Source: Flavobacteriales bacterium 34_180_T64 (GTDB lineage Bacteria; Bacteroidota; Bacteroidia; Flavobacteriales; Flavobacteriaceae). From it: DNA of 63,882 nucleotides. Each line of letters starts with the position of its first letter. The stretch's first letter is position 1. The DNA is taken from NCBI GenBank assembly GCA_002162765.1, contig MAAR01000007.1:1-63882 (forward strand). Direction: 5' to 3'. The notes beneath the pieces are model-generated. The model was not told the origin of the DNA, did no database searches, and saw nothing but the letters and a program-made list of their open reading frames with translations. Shown one piece after another: positions 26,854 to 36,047 of the stretch. A program made the position numbers and the translations under genes.

Positions 26854-28182
26854 TTATTGATCATCTTTTTTTGGTAAATATTCTAATTCTACACGTTGAT
26901 TCGGACTTAAATATTTTTTGGCCACAGCTTGAATTTCTTCTCTTGTAATCGATCTGTAAATGTCAATTTCTTTATTGATTAGATTCACATCACCATATAA
27001 TAAGTAGTACGTTGCTAATGATTCAGCAACTCCAGCAATACTTGCATTTGCATTTACAAATTGATTTTCAAACTGATTGATCAGTTTTTGATGATTGCGT
27101 TCTGAAATTAATTCATTCTGCATTTTAGCAACTTCTTCATCAATTTCAGTTAACAAAGTGTCTAAGGTCACATCTCCAATTGGAATTGAAAAGAAAGCAA
27201 ATATACTATAGTCCATTTGGCTAATATTTACAGCTTGCGCCGCTAAAGCTTGCTTTTGTTCATCAACTAATTTTTTATATAAAACGGAACTTTTTCCACC
27301 ACTTAAATAAGATGAAATCATATCTAATACATAAGAATCTCTTGTGCCATAACCAGGCGTTCTATAGGTGGCTACGATGGCAGGGACTTGAATGTTTTTA
27401 TCGTATGCTTTTGCTTTAATAGTTTCAGTAATTGGTGTTTCTTTCGGGAAGTTTCTAACTACGTCTGGACCTCTTTTAACTTCATTGAAATAATCACCAA
27501 TTAATTTTTTAGTTTTAGTAACGTCTATATCACCGGCAACTACTAAAACAGCATTATTTGGGCCATAAAAAGTTTTGAAATAGGCAGTGAACTCTTCTAA
27601 AGTTGCAGCATCTAAATGTTCCATATAGCCAATGTTAGGATCCTTATAAGGGTGTGCGTTAAAAAGGTTTAAACCAATGGCTTCAATAATTTTTCCATAA
27701 GGCGCATCATAACGTTGGCGCTTTTCTTCTTTGACAACTTCATTTTGAGTATCCACACCAATTTGATCAATTACGGGGTGTAACATACGTTCAGATTCTA
27801 GCCAAAGCCCTAATTCTAATTTATTTGAAGGGAAGATTTCATAATAATAAGTTCTATCCTGAGAAGTGTTGGCATTAAAGGTTCCACCGTTCGCCGGAAT
27901 GATTTTCATAAACTCTCCACGTTCGATATTTTCTGAGCCTTCAAATAAGAGGTGTTCAAAAAAGTGTGCAAAACCAGTCCGAGGTGCCTCTGGGCTTCCT
28001 CCTATATCTTTACCTCCGACATCATACATAACCGAAGTAATCACTACAGGAGCCGTATTGTCTTGATGAAGAATAACATGTAATCCATTGTCTAGATCAA
28101 ATTCTTCAAATTTAACTTCTTGTGCTGTTGTTGCTGTAATAGCAAGTACAAAAGCAGCTAAAGTAAATAAGCATTTTTTCAT
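26854..28182 (-). CDS. M16-family zinc peptidase, catalytic subunit
   Basis: A 442-residue secreted metallopeptidase. Signal peptide 1-20 (TATTAQ). The inverted zinc motif is HFFEHLLFEG (His73, Glu76, His77), with the distal Glu in EVVKEEKRQR near residue 148. The C-terminal lobe has the SGGKSSVLYKKL loop. It likely works as a heterodimer in the periplasm, cleaving small peptides, with the following gene product. A TATTTTTG box lies at 28256-28263. Confidence 0.92.
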   Translation of the reverse strand: MKKCLFTLAAFVLAITATTAQEVKFEEFDLDNGLHVILHQDNTAPVVITSVMYDVGGKDIGGSPEAPRTGFAHFFEHLLFEGSENIERGEFMKIIPANGGTFNANTSQDRTYYYEIFPSNKLELGLWLESERMLHPVIDQIGVDTQNEVVKEEKRQRYDAPYGKIIEAIGLNLFNAHPYKDPNIGYMEHLDAATLEEFTAYFKTFYGPNNAVLVVAGDIDVTKTKKLIGDYFNEVKRGPDVVRNFPKETPITETIKAKAYDKNIQVPAIVATYRTPGYGTRDSYVLDMISSYLSGGKSSVLYKKLVDEQKQALAAQAVNISQMDYSIFAFFSIPIGDVTLDTLLTEIDEEVAKMQNELISERNHQKLINQFENQFVNANASIAGVAESLATYYLLYGDVNLINKEIDIYRSITREEIQAVAKKYLSPNQRVELEYLPKKDDQ

Positions 28183-28255
28183 TGTGAGTTTGTTTTAAAA
28201 ATTAGTTTTTATTTAAAGTAAGTCTATGGGCATTGCAATTTGTTACAAATGCACA

Positions 28256-28263
28256 CAAAAATA
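28256..28263 (-). promoter_or_regulatory. -7 element of the M16 peptidase pair
   Basis: Minus-strand TATTTTTG matches TAnnTTTG, 73 nt before the catalytic-subunit ATG. No convincing -33 element is present. Confidence 0.35.
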
Positions 28264-28375
28264 AGAAATCATAAAGCTTTTATTGTTACCTATTTGGAAA
28301 AAAGAAGCTTAAAATTATATTATTTCGCAAATTTTCACGAAATTTAATGAGCATGGATTTCAAACATGATATATT

Positions 28376-28822
28376 ATGAAAACTTCTATTTCAGTTTCTT
28401 TAAAATTTGGGCTCCTTATTGCGTTCATTCTAATTGCATATTTTCTTCTATTAAGAATATTTAATTTACATCAAAACCCTTTGCTAAGATTATTTAATGG
28501 CATTGTTATGGCTGGAGGGATATACTATGCTATTAAGTATTTTAAGAACTTACTTTCTGATGAATTCACATATATTGATGGATTTAAAACGGGCCTAATT
28601 ACCGGCTTTATTGCAACTTTAATATTTACTGTTTTTATGGCGATTTATATGTTTCATTTGGATCCGAAATTCACAGAAAGGTTGCTTGGAGATTGGTTTT
28701 CTAACTACAATAATGGCGCTGGAATGTTAGTTTTTATTATTTTAATAGAAGGGTTGGCATCTGCAGTAGTACTTACACTAGCCTTTATGCAGCTTTTCAA
28801 AAAAAGCCGCAATATTTCTTAA
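28376..28822 (+). CDS. DUF4199-like membrane protein
   Basis: A 148-residue protein with four predicted transmembrane helices (about 10-28, 37-55, 75-95 and 118-140) and a cytosolic basic tail (FKKSRNIS). Composition and layout match the Bacteroidota DUF4199 family. Function is unknown. Confidence 0.75.
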   Translation: MKTSISVSLKFGLLIAFILIAYFLLLRIFNLHQNPLLRLFNGIVMAGGIYYAIKYFKNLLSDEFTYIDGFKTGLITGFIATLIFTVFMAIYMFHLDPKFTERLLGDWFSNYNNGAGMLVFIILIEGLASAVVLTLAFMQLFKKSRNIS

Positions 28823-28835
28823 AACACATAAATCG

Positions 28836-28866
28836 TTTGTAGTTTAATTAATTAGCTTTATATTTG
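28836..28866 (+). promoter_or_regulatory. Promoter of rplU-rpmA
   Basis: TTTG at 28836-28839 and TATATTTG at 28859-28866, separated by exactly 19 nt, match both halves of the Bacteroidota consensus perfectly. The rplU ATG is 43 nt downstream of the box. Confidence 0.85.
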
Positions 28867-28908
28867 CACTCATTTTTGAACAAAATTAATTAATAAAAAC
28901 GTTACGCT

Positions 28909-29433
28909 ATGTACGCAATTGTAGAGATAGCAGGGCATCAATTTAAAGTTGAAAAAGACCAAAAAGTTTTTGTTAACCGTTTAGCAACAGAAGAAGGAAA
29001 GAAAGTGTCTTTCGATAATGTACTTCTTGTTAGCGATGGTAACAATGTAACTTTAGGCGCCCCAGCTATAGACGGAGCACAAGTAAGTGCAAAAGTCATT
29101 AAGCACCTTCAAGGTGATAAAGTTATTGTTTTCAAAAAGAAAAGACGTAAAGGCTATAGAGTAAAAAATGGTCACCGTCAAGCTCTTTCTGAAATCGTAA
29201 TAGAAAGCATTGTTGCTTCGGGAGCAAAACCAGCTGCGAAAGCTGCGCCTGCTAAAGCAGAAAAAGCTGCACCTAAGGCAGAGACTAAAGCTGCTGCTCC
29301 AAAGGCAGAAGCAAAAGCATCAACTGATTTAAGTAAACTAACCGTTGCTGAATTGAAAGAGATGGCTAAGTCTAAAGGAATTGAAGGTATCTCTTCTATG
29401 AAGAAAGCTGATTTAATTGCTGCATTAAGTTAA
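28909..29433 (+). CDS. rplU: 50S ribosomal protein L21 with C-terminal extension
   Basis: A 174-residue protein. Residues 1-103 are a complete L21 (MYAIVEIAGHQFKVEKD and FKKKRRKGYRVKNGHRQ). An Ala/Lys/Pro-rich linker (about 105-140) leads to a small helical domain (LTVAELKEMAKSKGI, MKKADLIAAL) like the HeH/SAP or Rho N-terminal fold. L21 binds 23S rRNA. The extra domain, about 70 residues beyond the usual length, may bind nucleic acid. Such tails are known in Flavobacteriia. Confidence 0.95.
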   Translation: MYAIVEIAGHQFKVEKDQKVFVNRLATEEGKKVSFDNVLLVSDGNNVTLGAPAIDGAQVSAKVIKHLQGDKVIVFKKKRRKGYRVKNGHRQALSEIVIESIVASGAKPAAKAAPAKAEKAAPKAETKAAAPKAEAKASTDLSKLTVAELKEMAKSKGIEGISSMKKADLIAALS

Positions 29434-29458
29434 TTATAAATCATAAAATCGAAATAAA

Positions 29459-29719
29459 ATGGCACATAAAAAAGGAGTCGGTAGTTCGAAAAATGGTAGA
29501 GAATCAGAATCGAAACGCTTAGGTGTTAAGATTTTTGGTGGACAAGCTGCAATAGCTGGTAATATCATCATAAGACAACGTGGTAATACACACCATCCAG
29601 GTGAGAATGTATACCAAGGAAAAGATCATACTTTACACGCTAAAGTTGATGGTCTTGTAAAATTCACAAAGAAAAAAGATAACAGATCTTATGTTTCTAT
29701 TGAGCCTTTTGAAGCTTAA
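29459..29719 (+). CDS. rpmA: 50S ribosomal protein L27
   Basis: An 86-residue protein starting [23 protein letters not shown] and containing IIRQRG and GKDHTL, all diagnostic. No N-terminal cleavable extension is present. It lies 25 nt after rplU, the universal gene pair. Confidence 0.98.
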   Translation: MAHKKGVGSSKNGRESESKRLGVKIFGGQAAIAGNIIIRQRGNTHHPGENVYQGKDHTLHAKVDGLVKFTKKKDNRSYVSIEPFEA

Positions 29720-29740
29720 GAAACAATTCTTTAATATATA

Positions 29741-29777
29741 AAAACTCTTGCTAGAAATAGTAAGAGTTTTTTTTTTA
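29741..29777 (+). terminator. Terminator of rplU-rpmA
   Basis: Stem AAAACTCTT / AAGAGTTTT followed by a run of T. It begins 21 nt after the rpmA stop and reaches the stop of the convergent MutS-like gene. Confidence 0.85.
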
Positions 29778-31544
29778 AACAATATTCATTTTCTTCAATA
29801 AGAAGCTAGCATTCATATTTTGACAAATACCCTTCTTAAAGGTATAATCAAAATGAAGTTCATCATTAATAATTTCCGCATCGAAAAAGTAATTTTTGAC
29901 TTCTGGTAGTTTACTTTCAATTTCACATAAACTTAAATCGTGAGTCGCAATTATCCCAGTTGCATTTGATGCTACTAATTTTTCAACGAATTTTTTAGAG
30001 CCAATAGCTTTATCTGTGCTATTTGTACCTTTTAAGATTTCATCTAAAACAATGAAGTAGGAGTCATTTTGTATAGCGTCCACGATGAATTTTAACCGTG
30101 TTAATTCTGAAAAGAAATACGAACTATCATCTGTTAACGAATCACTAGTACGCATACTTGTTATTAATTTAACAGGTGAATAGATGCTAGACTGAGCACA
30201 AACAGGCAGACCAATATTAGCCATAATTATTTGTAAAGAAACGGTTCGCAAAAATGTGCTTTTTCCAGCCATATTTGCGCCTGTAATAATATAGAATTGT
30301 TGATGATCGATCTTAAAATCATTGTCGATGCGTTTGGCGTCATTTAATAATGGATGACCAAGTTCAGTTGAATTAATAGCTGTTGCTTGAGATTGTATTT
30401 CAGGATAAACATAATCGGAATGATTAAACGCATAATTCCCTAAAGAGTTATAAGCATCGAAAAAAGACACGATTTCGAACCAGTGTTCCACAGTCGTATT
30501 ATAACGGGAGATCCACTTTTCTATTTGCATTGCGTTTTTAATGTCTGATAGGAACAACCCATTGCCAAAAATGGCTGAAATCATGTTATTTCTATTGTCA
30601 AGACTATCAAGATGTTTTGAAAATTGTGAAAAAATAACGGATGCTTTTTTGTGCTCTGCTTCAATGTCTTGTTGTTTCTTTTGCAGCAAAGCAGATGAAA
30701 AAGTTTCTGATTCTATTTGATTTAATAATAAGGCATACTGTTTAAATGTGTCCTTAACTTTTTCAGTGTTGTGTGAGAGTACATTGATTCGTTTTACAAA
30801 AAATGCTGTAATACCCAATCCAAGAAGAAGCCAATACCCTAAATACTCAGGGGAGATAGACTGACTTATAACCAATAGAAATAGAAGTCCTGATATTGCT
30901 GAGAAAAGTGCAGGAATCCATACCAATTGTTTAGAAATAAATGGTTGATGAGAGTGGAGCCAATCTATAATTTTTTGCGCTTTCGTTTCGACCGATATTA
31001 AACTTGAGGTTGCCGAATAGTACTGCCTCCATTTTGATTTTGAACTCAATTCTTTAATTGCTTCTTGTCGTTGAACAATACCCTCAATATTATTGGCCAT
31101 TAATTCATTGGCAAGCTTTTGAGTTCCTTCACTTATTGTTGTTCTGTTAATGAATTGAAAAAAGGAACCTCTACCATAAAGATCAATATCTAGACTATAA
31201 AAATGCGTCGGATCTTGAAATTGTGTTCCGCTATCTCTATCATGAAATTTACCAGATGCAATGTCAATTTCTTCAGTGTTAATCTTAACCAAAGCAAGAA
31301 ACAAATCTCTTCTAGATTTTGTATCTGAATGCTTGGAAAGTAAATAAATGAAAAGGATAACACCTAATACACCAATGACTACTGCAATCTCCCATTTTGA
31401 AAATGTAATATAAATACCTATTCCAGTAATTAAAAACACGAGTAGTCTCAAGGAGCTAAGAAGAGTCATTCTTTTATAGAGACTCCGGGCTTCTGAATGA
31501 TATTTTTCAGAATGTATTTTATAATATGAACTGGATTTTTCCAT
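29775..31544 (-). CDS. Membrane-anchored MutS-like ATPase
   Basis: A 589-residue protein with the MutS ATPase at its C-terminus: Walker A TGANMAGKSTFLRT (about 418-431), then MRTSDSLTDDSSYFFSELTRL, then Walker B YFIVLDEILKGTNS, and ATHDLSLCE. It lacks the mismatch-recognition and connector domains. Instead there are hydrophobic helices near residues 28-67 and 203-248, predicting two membrane hairpins. This is the Bacteroidota MutS-like family often mislabelled mismatch repair. Its role is unknown; the ATPase site looks intact. A TATTTTTG box is at 31571-31578. Confidence 0.87.
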   Translation of the reverse strand: MEKSSSYYKIHSEKYHSEARSLYKRMTLLSSLRLLVFLITGIGIYITFSKWEIAVVIGVLGVILFIYLLSKHSDTKSRRDLFLALVKINTEEIDIASGKFHDRDSGTQFQDPTHFYSLDIDLYGRGSFFQFINRTTISEGTQKLANELMANNIEGIVQRQEAIKELSSKSKWRQYYSATSSLISVETKAQKIIDWLHSHQPFISKQLVWIPALFSAISGLLFLLVISQSISPEYLGYWLLLGLGITAFFVKRINVLSHNTEKVKDTFKQYALLLNQIESETFSSALLQKKQQDIEAEHKKASVIFSQFSKHLDSLDNRNNMISAIFGNGLFLSDIKNAMQIEKWISRYNTTVEHWFEIVSFFDAYNSLGNYAFNHSDYVYPEIQSQATAINSTELGHPLLNDAKRIDNDFKIDHQQFYIITGANMAGKSTFLRTVSLQIIMANIGLPVCAQSSIYSPVKLITSMRTSDSLTDDSSYFFSELTRLKFIVDAIQNDSYFIVLDEILKGTNSTDKAIGSKKFVEKLVASNATGIIATHDLSLCEIESKLPEVKNYFFDAEIINDELHFDYTFKKGICQNMNASFLLKKMNIV

Positions 31545-31570
31545 GATGAAGTTTTGAAACTATAAAGAAG

Positions 31571-31578
31571 CAAAAATA
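31571..31578 (-). promoter_or_regulatory. Possible -7 element of the MutS-like gene
   Basis: Minus-strand TATTTTTG matches TAnnTTTG, 26 nt before the ATG. No -33 partner is clear. Confidence 0.35.
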
Positions 31579-31614
31579 CGCTATAATTGGGAGTTTAGAC
31601 CTTCAAAAGTTTAG

Positions 31615-32319
31615 CTATTTTAAAGACTCCATCACCGATTTCTTATAACTAACACCAATAGGAATTTCAATATTTCCAAGCTCTATATCTTGGGACGTAA
31701 ACGCGGTTACCATATTTAAATTGACAATATACGAACGATGAGAACGTAAAAAACAAGAGGGTAACTTATCTTCAAAATCACTGATCTTGTCCTTCGTTGT
31801 GATTGAGCCATTCAAGGTGTGAATACAAACATAATCTTTTAAGCTTTCAGCATATACGATCTCATTAAATAATATTTTATGATGCTTTTTGTTCACATTA
31901 ACAAAGATGTGACCTGAACTGTCATCTGACGAGGTTTCCTTAGAAACGACAATCGTTTTAGTTTCAATACGTTTGAAATAATTATTTACGGCTTTGAAAA
32001 AGCGATCAAATGAAATTGGTTTTAAGAGGTAGTCTACAGCTTCAAGTTCATAACTTTCAATAGCATATTCTCTATAGGCTGTCGTGAAAATCACTTTCGG
32101 GGGATTGCTGAGTGATTTTATAAACTCGATTCCGGTAAGTAGCGGCATTTGAATGTCTAAAAAGAGGAGATCTACCTCTTGTGTTTTAAGCACTTCAAAG
32201 CCTTCTAAAGCGTTATGACAAGTGGCCACAACCTCCAAGTTTGGAATCTTAGAGACATGCGCTTTAATAATTTCAATTGCTAAAGGTTCGTCATCAATTA
32301 TTAGACACTTTTTCTTCAT
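31615..32319 (-). CDS. LytTR-family response regulator
   Basis: A 234-residue regulator. The receiver domain has the acidic pocket IIDDEP, phospho-acceptor Asp55 (LFLDIQMP), TTAYREYA and Lys100 (LLKPIS). The C-terminal LytTR DNA-binding domain (about 135-234) shows HKILFNEIVYAESLKDYV and FLRSHRSYIVN. Its start overlaps the kinase stop by 4 nt, so the two are translationally coupled. It likely controls the divergent outer-membrane gene or itself. Confidence 0.93.
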   Translation of the reverse strand: MKKKCLIIDDEPLAIEIIKAHVSKIPNLEVVATCHNALEGFEVLKTQEVDLLFLDIQMPLLTGIEFIKSLSNPPKVIFTTAYREYAIESYELEAVDYLLKPISFDRFFKAVNNYFKRIETKTIVVSKETSSDDSSGHIFVNVNKKHHKILFNEIVYAESLKDYVCIHTLNGSITTKDKISDFEDKLPSCFLRSHRSYIVNLNMVTAFTSQDIELGNIEIPIGVSYKKSVMESLK

Positions 32320-33395
32320 TCGTTCAAATCTACATGAAGTTTCACTTCGTACGACGAAGATTCTTCATTAATAGTTAACAAATGCTTATCAGGGTAAAGC
32401 AATTCTAATTGTTTTTTAGTGTTACTCATTCCAATTCCTTTTTTATAGTTGGTTAGGTCTTCTTGATTTATCGTGTTCTTAGTGTTGTAAATTGAGAATT
32501 GAAGAAGGCCGTTTGCTACTTGTATATCAATTTTAATGATTGGTTTGTTGATGGAACCACTGGCACCATGCTTGAACGCATTTTCAATTAAGGACATCAA
32601 TATTAGAGGTGCAATTTGAGTATTTAAATTATCGATTTCGTGATTAAAATTAAGCTCCAATCTATCGCCATAGCGCAGTTGTTCGAGAGCGATATAATTT
32701 TGAATTAGCTTAAGCTCTTTGACAACAGGAACTCGGCTGTCATTACATTGATAAAGCATGTAATCTAAAATTTCAGAAAGCTTAAGAACCGTATCAGATG
32801 CCTTGTCAGATTTTTGCAAGGTTAAAGCATATAAATTGTTGAGCGTATTGAATAAAAAGTGTGGATGAATTTGGGCTTTAAAGAAGTTGAGCTCTGCCGA
32901 AAACTTCTCTTTTTGTAACTGTTCCATCTGATTTTTTCTGCTGAATTTTTCTATTATTAGGGAATACATTAGCATTATAAATGCTGGAAAATAGACAACT
33001 AAAGAATAACGAGAGTATAGCGCTTTTAAATCGGTCAATATCTCTGTTACAGATTCTTGCTCGAAGGGTCTTTCTCGTACGAGCTCTTCTACGAGATGGA
33101 CCACTAAAAGGCGAGCTAGTACAGAAAAAACATAGCTGGTTATTATTAAAGACAACGCAAATAGCAGATATTTTTTTTTGTAGAGTAGCTTTGGCAATTG
33201 AAAATATAATAGCGCGTATGCAGCTAATATTTTTGGGAGTAACATAATAGATTTATGAACCACCACAGCTTGTTGATTTTGTTGGTATTCCACCCCTAGG
33301 ATTTGAATTAAAAATAAAACAACCCAAAAAAGCATGTGACTCAGCCATACACGCTGTTGTATATAATCTATAGCTTTTGAAAAATAATCTTTCAT
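32316..33395 (-). CDS. LytS-type sensor histidine kinase
   Basis: A 359-residue membrane kinase. Four transmembrane helices (about 20-36, 51-68, 74-96 and 131-149) form a sensor-poor input domain. The His_kinase domain has QIHPHFLFNTLNN (His177 is the likely phospho-acceptor). The ATPase domain has LIENAFKHG and GIGMSNTKKQLELLYP. It is paired with the LytTR regulator and divergent from the receptor-like barrel gene. The signal is unknown. Confidence 0.92.
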   Translation of the reverse strand: MKDYFSKAIDYIQQRVWLSHMLFWVVLFLIQILGVEYQQNQQAVVVHKSIMLLPKILAAYALLYFQLPKLLYKKKYLLFALSLIITSYVFSVLARLLVVHLVEELVRERPFEQESVTEILTDLKALYSRYSLVVYFPAFIMLMYSLIIEKFSRKNQMEQLQKEKFSAELNFFKAQIHPHFLFNTLNNLYALTLQKSDKASDTVLKLSEILDYMLYQCNDSRVPVVKELKLIQNYIALEQLRYGDRLELNFNHEIDNLNTQIAPLILMSLIENAFKHGASGSINKPIIKIDIQVANGLLQFSIYNTKNTINQEDLTNYKKGIGMSNTKKQLELLYPDKHLLTINEESSSYEVKLHVDLNE

Positions 33396-33603
33396 GCTTC
33401 AAAAATAAAGAGAATCTAAGAGCATTTCTCTAAAGATCGACGAATTATCAGTTCCTACTTATGAATTCTAGTAATCTACTTATAAATGCAAAAAAGCCAA
33501 TGCAAAGCCACATTTATATGTTGCAAAAGACTATTCATCCGTTACATAATTATCAGCTTTAATAATTATGGACTTTTGCTGCATCAATCAAAAAACAACT
33601 TTT

Positions 33604-35982
33604 ATGTCTCGAGTATTATTTACAACGATCCTTTGTTTTATTTCCATTTTATGTGTTGGAAATACGGAGGAGTTAGCAAAAAACATCACAGGAACCATTC
33701 TTGATGAAGAAACCAATCAACCTTTAGAATTTGCCACGATATCAATATATAACGATGACGCCCTTATTGACGGGATCATCAGTGATGAAAACGGTAATTT
33801 TTCTATTGCAGCAAAACGCGGAAGCTATTTGTTGAGAGTTGAGTACATTTCTTATGTCACTTATGAAACTCAAATTGAGTTAAAACAAGATTTAGATTTA
33901 GGTGTAATTTCACTTAGTATAGATGTCGAAGCTTTAGGCGAAGTAGAAATTATTGCAGAAAAATCCACACTAGAATTAAAGTTAGATAAAAAAGTATTCA
34001 ATGTTGGAAAGGATATTCTATCTCAGAACGGTTCTTTAAGTCAAGTCTTAGAAAATGTTCCATCAGTAGCTGTAGATCTTGACGGAGTCGTTAGCTTTAG
34101 AGGAAATACTAACGTTACTGTGCTGATTAATGGAAAACCATCTGTTTTGACTGCTAACAATGGCTTAGATCAAATACCTGCACAACAAATTGATCGCATT
34201 GAAGTTATATCAAATCCGTCTTCTAGATATCAAGCTGCTGGTACAGCCGGCATTATTAATGTGATTCTGAAAAAAAACAAAAGCGAAGGGTTTAGTGGTT
34301 CTTTAAGCATGAGTAATTCTATAAGAGCTGATTTTAATACTAATGCGAGTTTAAATTATAAAACCAATAAGCTTAATGTATTTTCTACTATAGGCTATAG
34401 ATTTGTAGATTCAAAAATTATCGAGCGCGTAACTCAAAATTCTTTGGTGAATGGCAATACCGTTATTTTAGATCAAACAATAGACTCATACAGAAATACT
34501 AAAATGGCGAATCTGTACTTTGGAATGGATTACTATTTAAACGAACAAAATACTATTACCGCATCGTATTACAAGGTGTTAATTGATAGAAATAATAGGG
34601 CAAACTATAATTACAATTATTTTGATGAGCAACAGGTTTTAGATAGTATTATTACAAGAAATGAAACTTATAACGAGCCGATGGATCATAACCAATTGGA
34701 AATTAATTATGCAAAAACCTTTGAAAAAGAAGGTAAAAAGTTAAGTGTAGATTTTCAATATGATTTTTGGGATGATGATGAAAATGAGACTTTCGTAACT
34801 CAAAAAACAGCACCTATTCTATTAGAGAAGCAACTATCTAGAACGCGCGATATTGAAAGTAGTAAAGATTACTTATTACAAATAGATTTTGTGAATCCTA
34901 TTAATGAAAAATCAACTTTTGAAACTGGACTACGTGGCGAAACAAGAATTATCACCAGTGATTATAAGGCTGAAAGTTTTGATGGGACTAATTGGAATAT
35001 TCTTAATGGCATTGAAAATGAGTTAGATTACAATGAGAAAATTGGCGGTGTTTACGCACAGTTTTCGAGTAAGATAAATAAATTTAGTTATCAGTTTGGG
35101 CTTAGAACTGAGTTGACCAAAATTGACATTTCAGATAGAAATAGTGAATTTAGCAACACGAAAAATTACACTAAGTTATTTCCAACGGCTCATTTTACGT
35201 ATGCGTTTTCAGACAAAACAAGCATACAGTTAAGTTATAGTAGACGCATCAACAGACCAAGTTTTTGGCATTTAAATCCTTTCGGAGGTTTAGCGCAACT
35301 AAATTCGATACGTCAAGGAAACCCTGATATGGATCCTGCATTAACGAATGTTTTGGAACTTGGGTTTTTAACACGTATGGGGAAACTTAGGATAAATCCT
35401 TCAATATATTTTCAAAATACTGATGATCCATTTCAATTCATTACAGAAAGCAATGCAGAAGATGTCTTAGTAACAAAACCTATAAATATTGACACCGAAA
35501 ATAGAATTGGTATTGAAATTTCAATGAGCTATAATCCATATAAGTGGATGCAATTGTCAGGGGAATTAAATTATTTTAGATTTGAACAAAAAGGAGTCTA
35601 TAGTACAGTAAATTTCGATTTTGAAGATAGCCGTTGGTTTACAAGAGTGAATTCAAGATTTAAACTTCCTTCAGATATTACATTACAAACGAGCTTTAAC
35701 TATAACGGAAGAAATGAAAGCGCTCAAACAATTTCGAAATCAACTCACAGCTTAGATTTCGGAATAAACAAAAACTTTCTTAAGAATAAAGCAACAGTTA
35801 CTTTTAATATTAGGAATATGTTAGATTCAAGAGAACAGGTTTCAACCAGAACAGGAGATGATTTTAGTTATGAATCGTACCGAAAATTACTAGGACCTAA
35901 ATACAGTTTAACATTTACGTATCGTTTTAACCAAACCGGGAAGTCAAAAACAAGACGTCCTGGAGAAAGTAATAGAGGATAA
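33604..35982 (+). CDS. TonB-receptor-like outer-membrane beta-barrel protein
   Basis: A 792-residue protein of the OMP_b-brl_3 type. Signal peptide 1-20 (ending LCVGN), then a carboxypeptidase-regulatory-like beta-sandwich (about 25-110: GTILDEETNQPLEFATISIY), a plug domain (VLENVPSVAVDLDGVVSFRGNTNVTVLINGK and the IEVISNPSSRY motif), then a barrel ending in LTFTYRFNQ before a basic Arg/Lys tail. Its substrate is unknown. ATG 33604 is chosen over the 33568 frame because a signal peptide starts there. It is transcribed away from the LytTR/kinase pair, which probably regulates it. Confidence 0.9.
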   Translation: MSRVLFTTILCFISILCVGNTEELAKNITGTILDEETNQPLEFATISIYNDDALIDGIISDENGNFSIAAKRGSYLLRVEYISYVTYETQIELKQDLDLGVISLSIDVEALGEVEIIAEKSTLELKLDKKVFNVGKDILSQNGSLSQVLENVPSVAVDLDGVVSFRGNTNVTVLINGKPSVLTANNGLDQIPAQQIDRIEVISNPSSRYQAAGTAGIINVILKKNKSEGFSGSLSMSNSIRADFNTNASLNYKTNKLNVFSTIGYRFVDSKIIERVTQNSLVNGNTVILDQTIDSYRNTKMANLYFGMDYYLNEQNTITASYYKVLIDRNNRANYNYNYFDEQQVLDSIITRNETYNEPMDHNQLEINYAKTFEKEGKKLSVDFQYDFWDDDENETFVTQKTAPILLEKQLSRTRDIESSKDYLLQIDFVNPINEKSTFETGLRGETRIITSDYKAESFDGTNWNILNGIENELDYNEKIGGVYAQFSSKINKFSYQFGLRTELTKIDISDRNSEFSNTKNYTKLFPTAHFTYAFSDKTSIQLSYSRRINRPSFWHLNPFGGLAQLNSIRQGNPDMDPALTNVLELGFLTRMGKLRINPSIYFQNTDDPFQFITESNAEDVLVTKPINIDTENRIGIEISMSYNPYKWMQLSGELNYFRFEQKGVYSTVNFDFEDSRWFTRVNSRFKLPSDITLQTSFNYNGRNESAQTISKSTHSLDFGINKNFLKNKATVTFNIRNMLDSREQVSTRTGDDFSYESYRKLLGPKYSLTFTYRFNQTGKSKTRRPGESNRG

Positions 35983-35992
35983 ATTTAAAGCC

Positions 35993-36027
35993 TAAAAAAA
36001 CCCTAACAAATCATGTTAGGGTTTTTT
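35993..36027. terminator. Bidirectional terminator between the barrel gene and sdhB
   Basis: Stem CCCTAACA / TGTTAGGG flanked by seven A and six T. It sits between convergent genes, 11 nt after one stop and 21 nt from the other. Confidence 0.9.
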
Positions 36028-36047
36028 ATTTATATTATTCAAGTCTC

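Noticed and set aside
33400..33407. Leaderless promoter of the LytS kinase
   Set aside because: The TAnnTTTG match is 4 nt from the ATG and lacks a -33 partner; eight-base matches occur by chance in AT-rich sequence.
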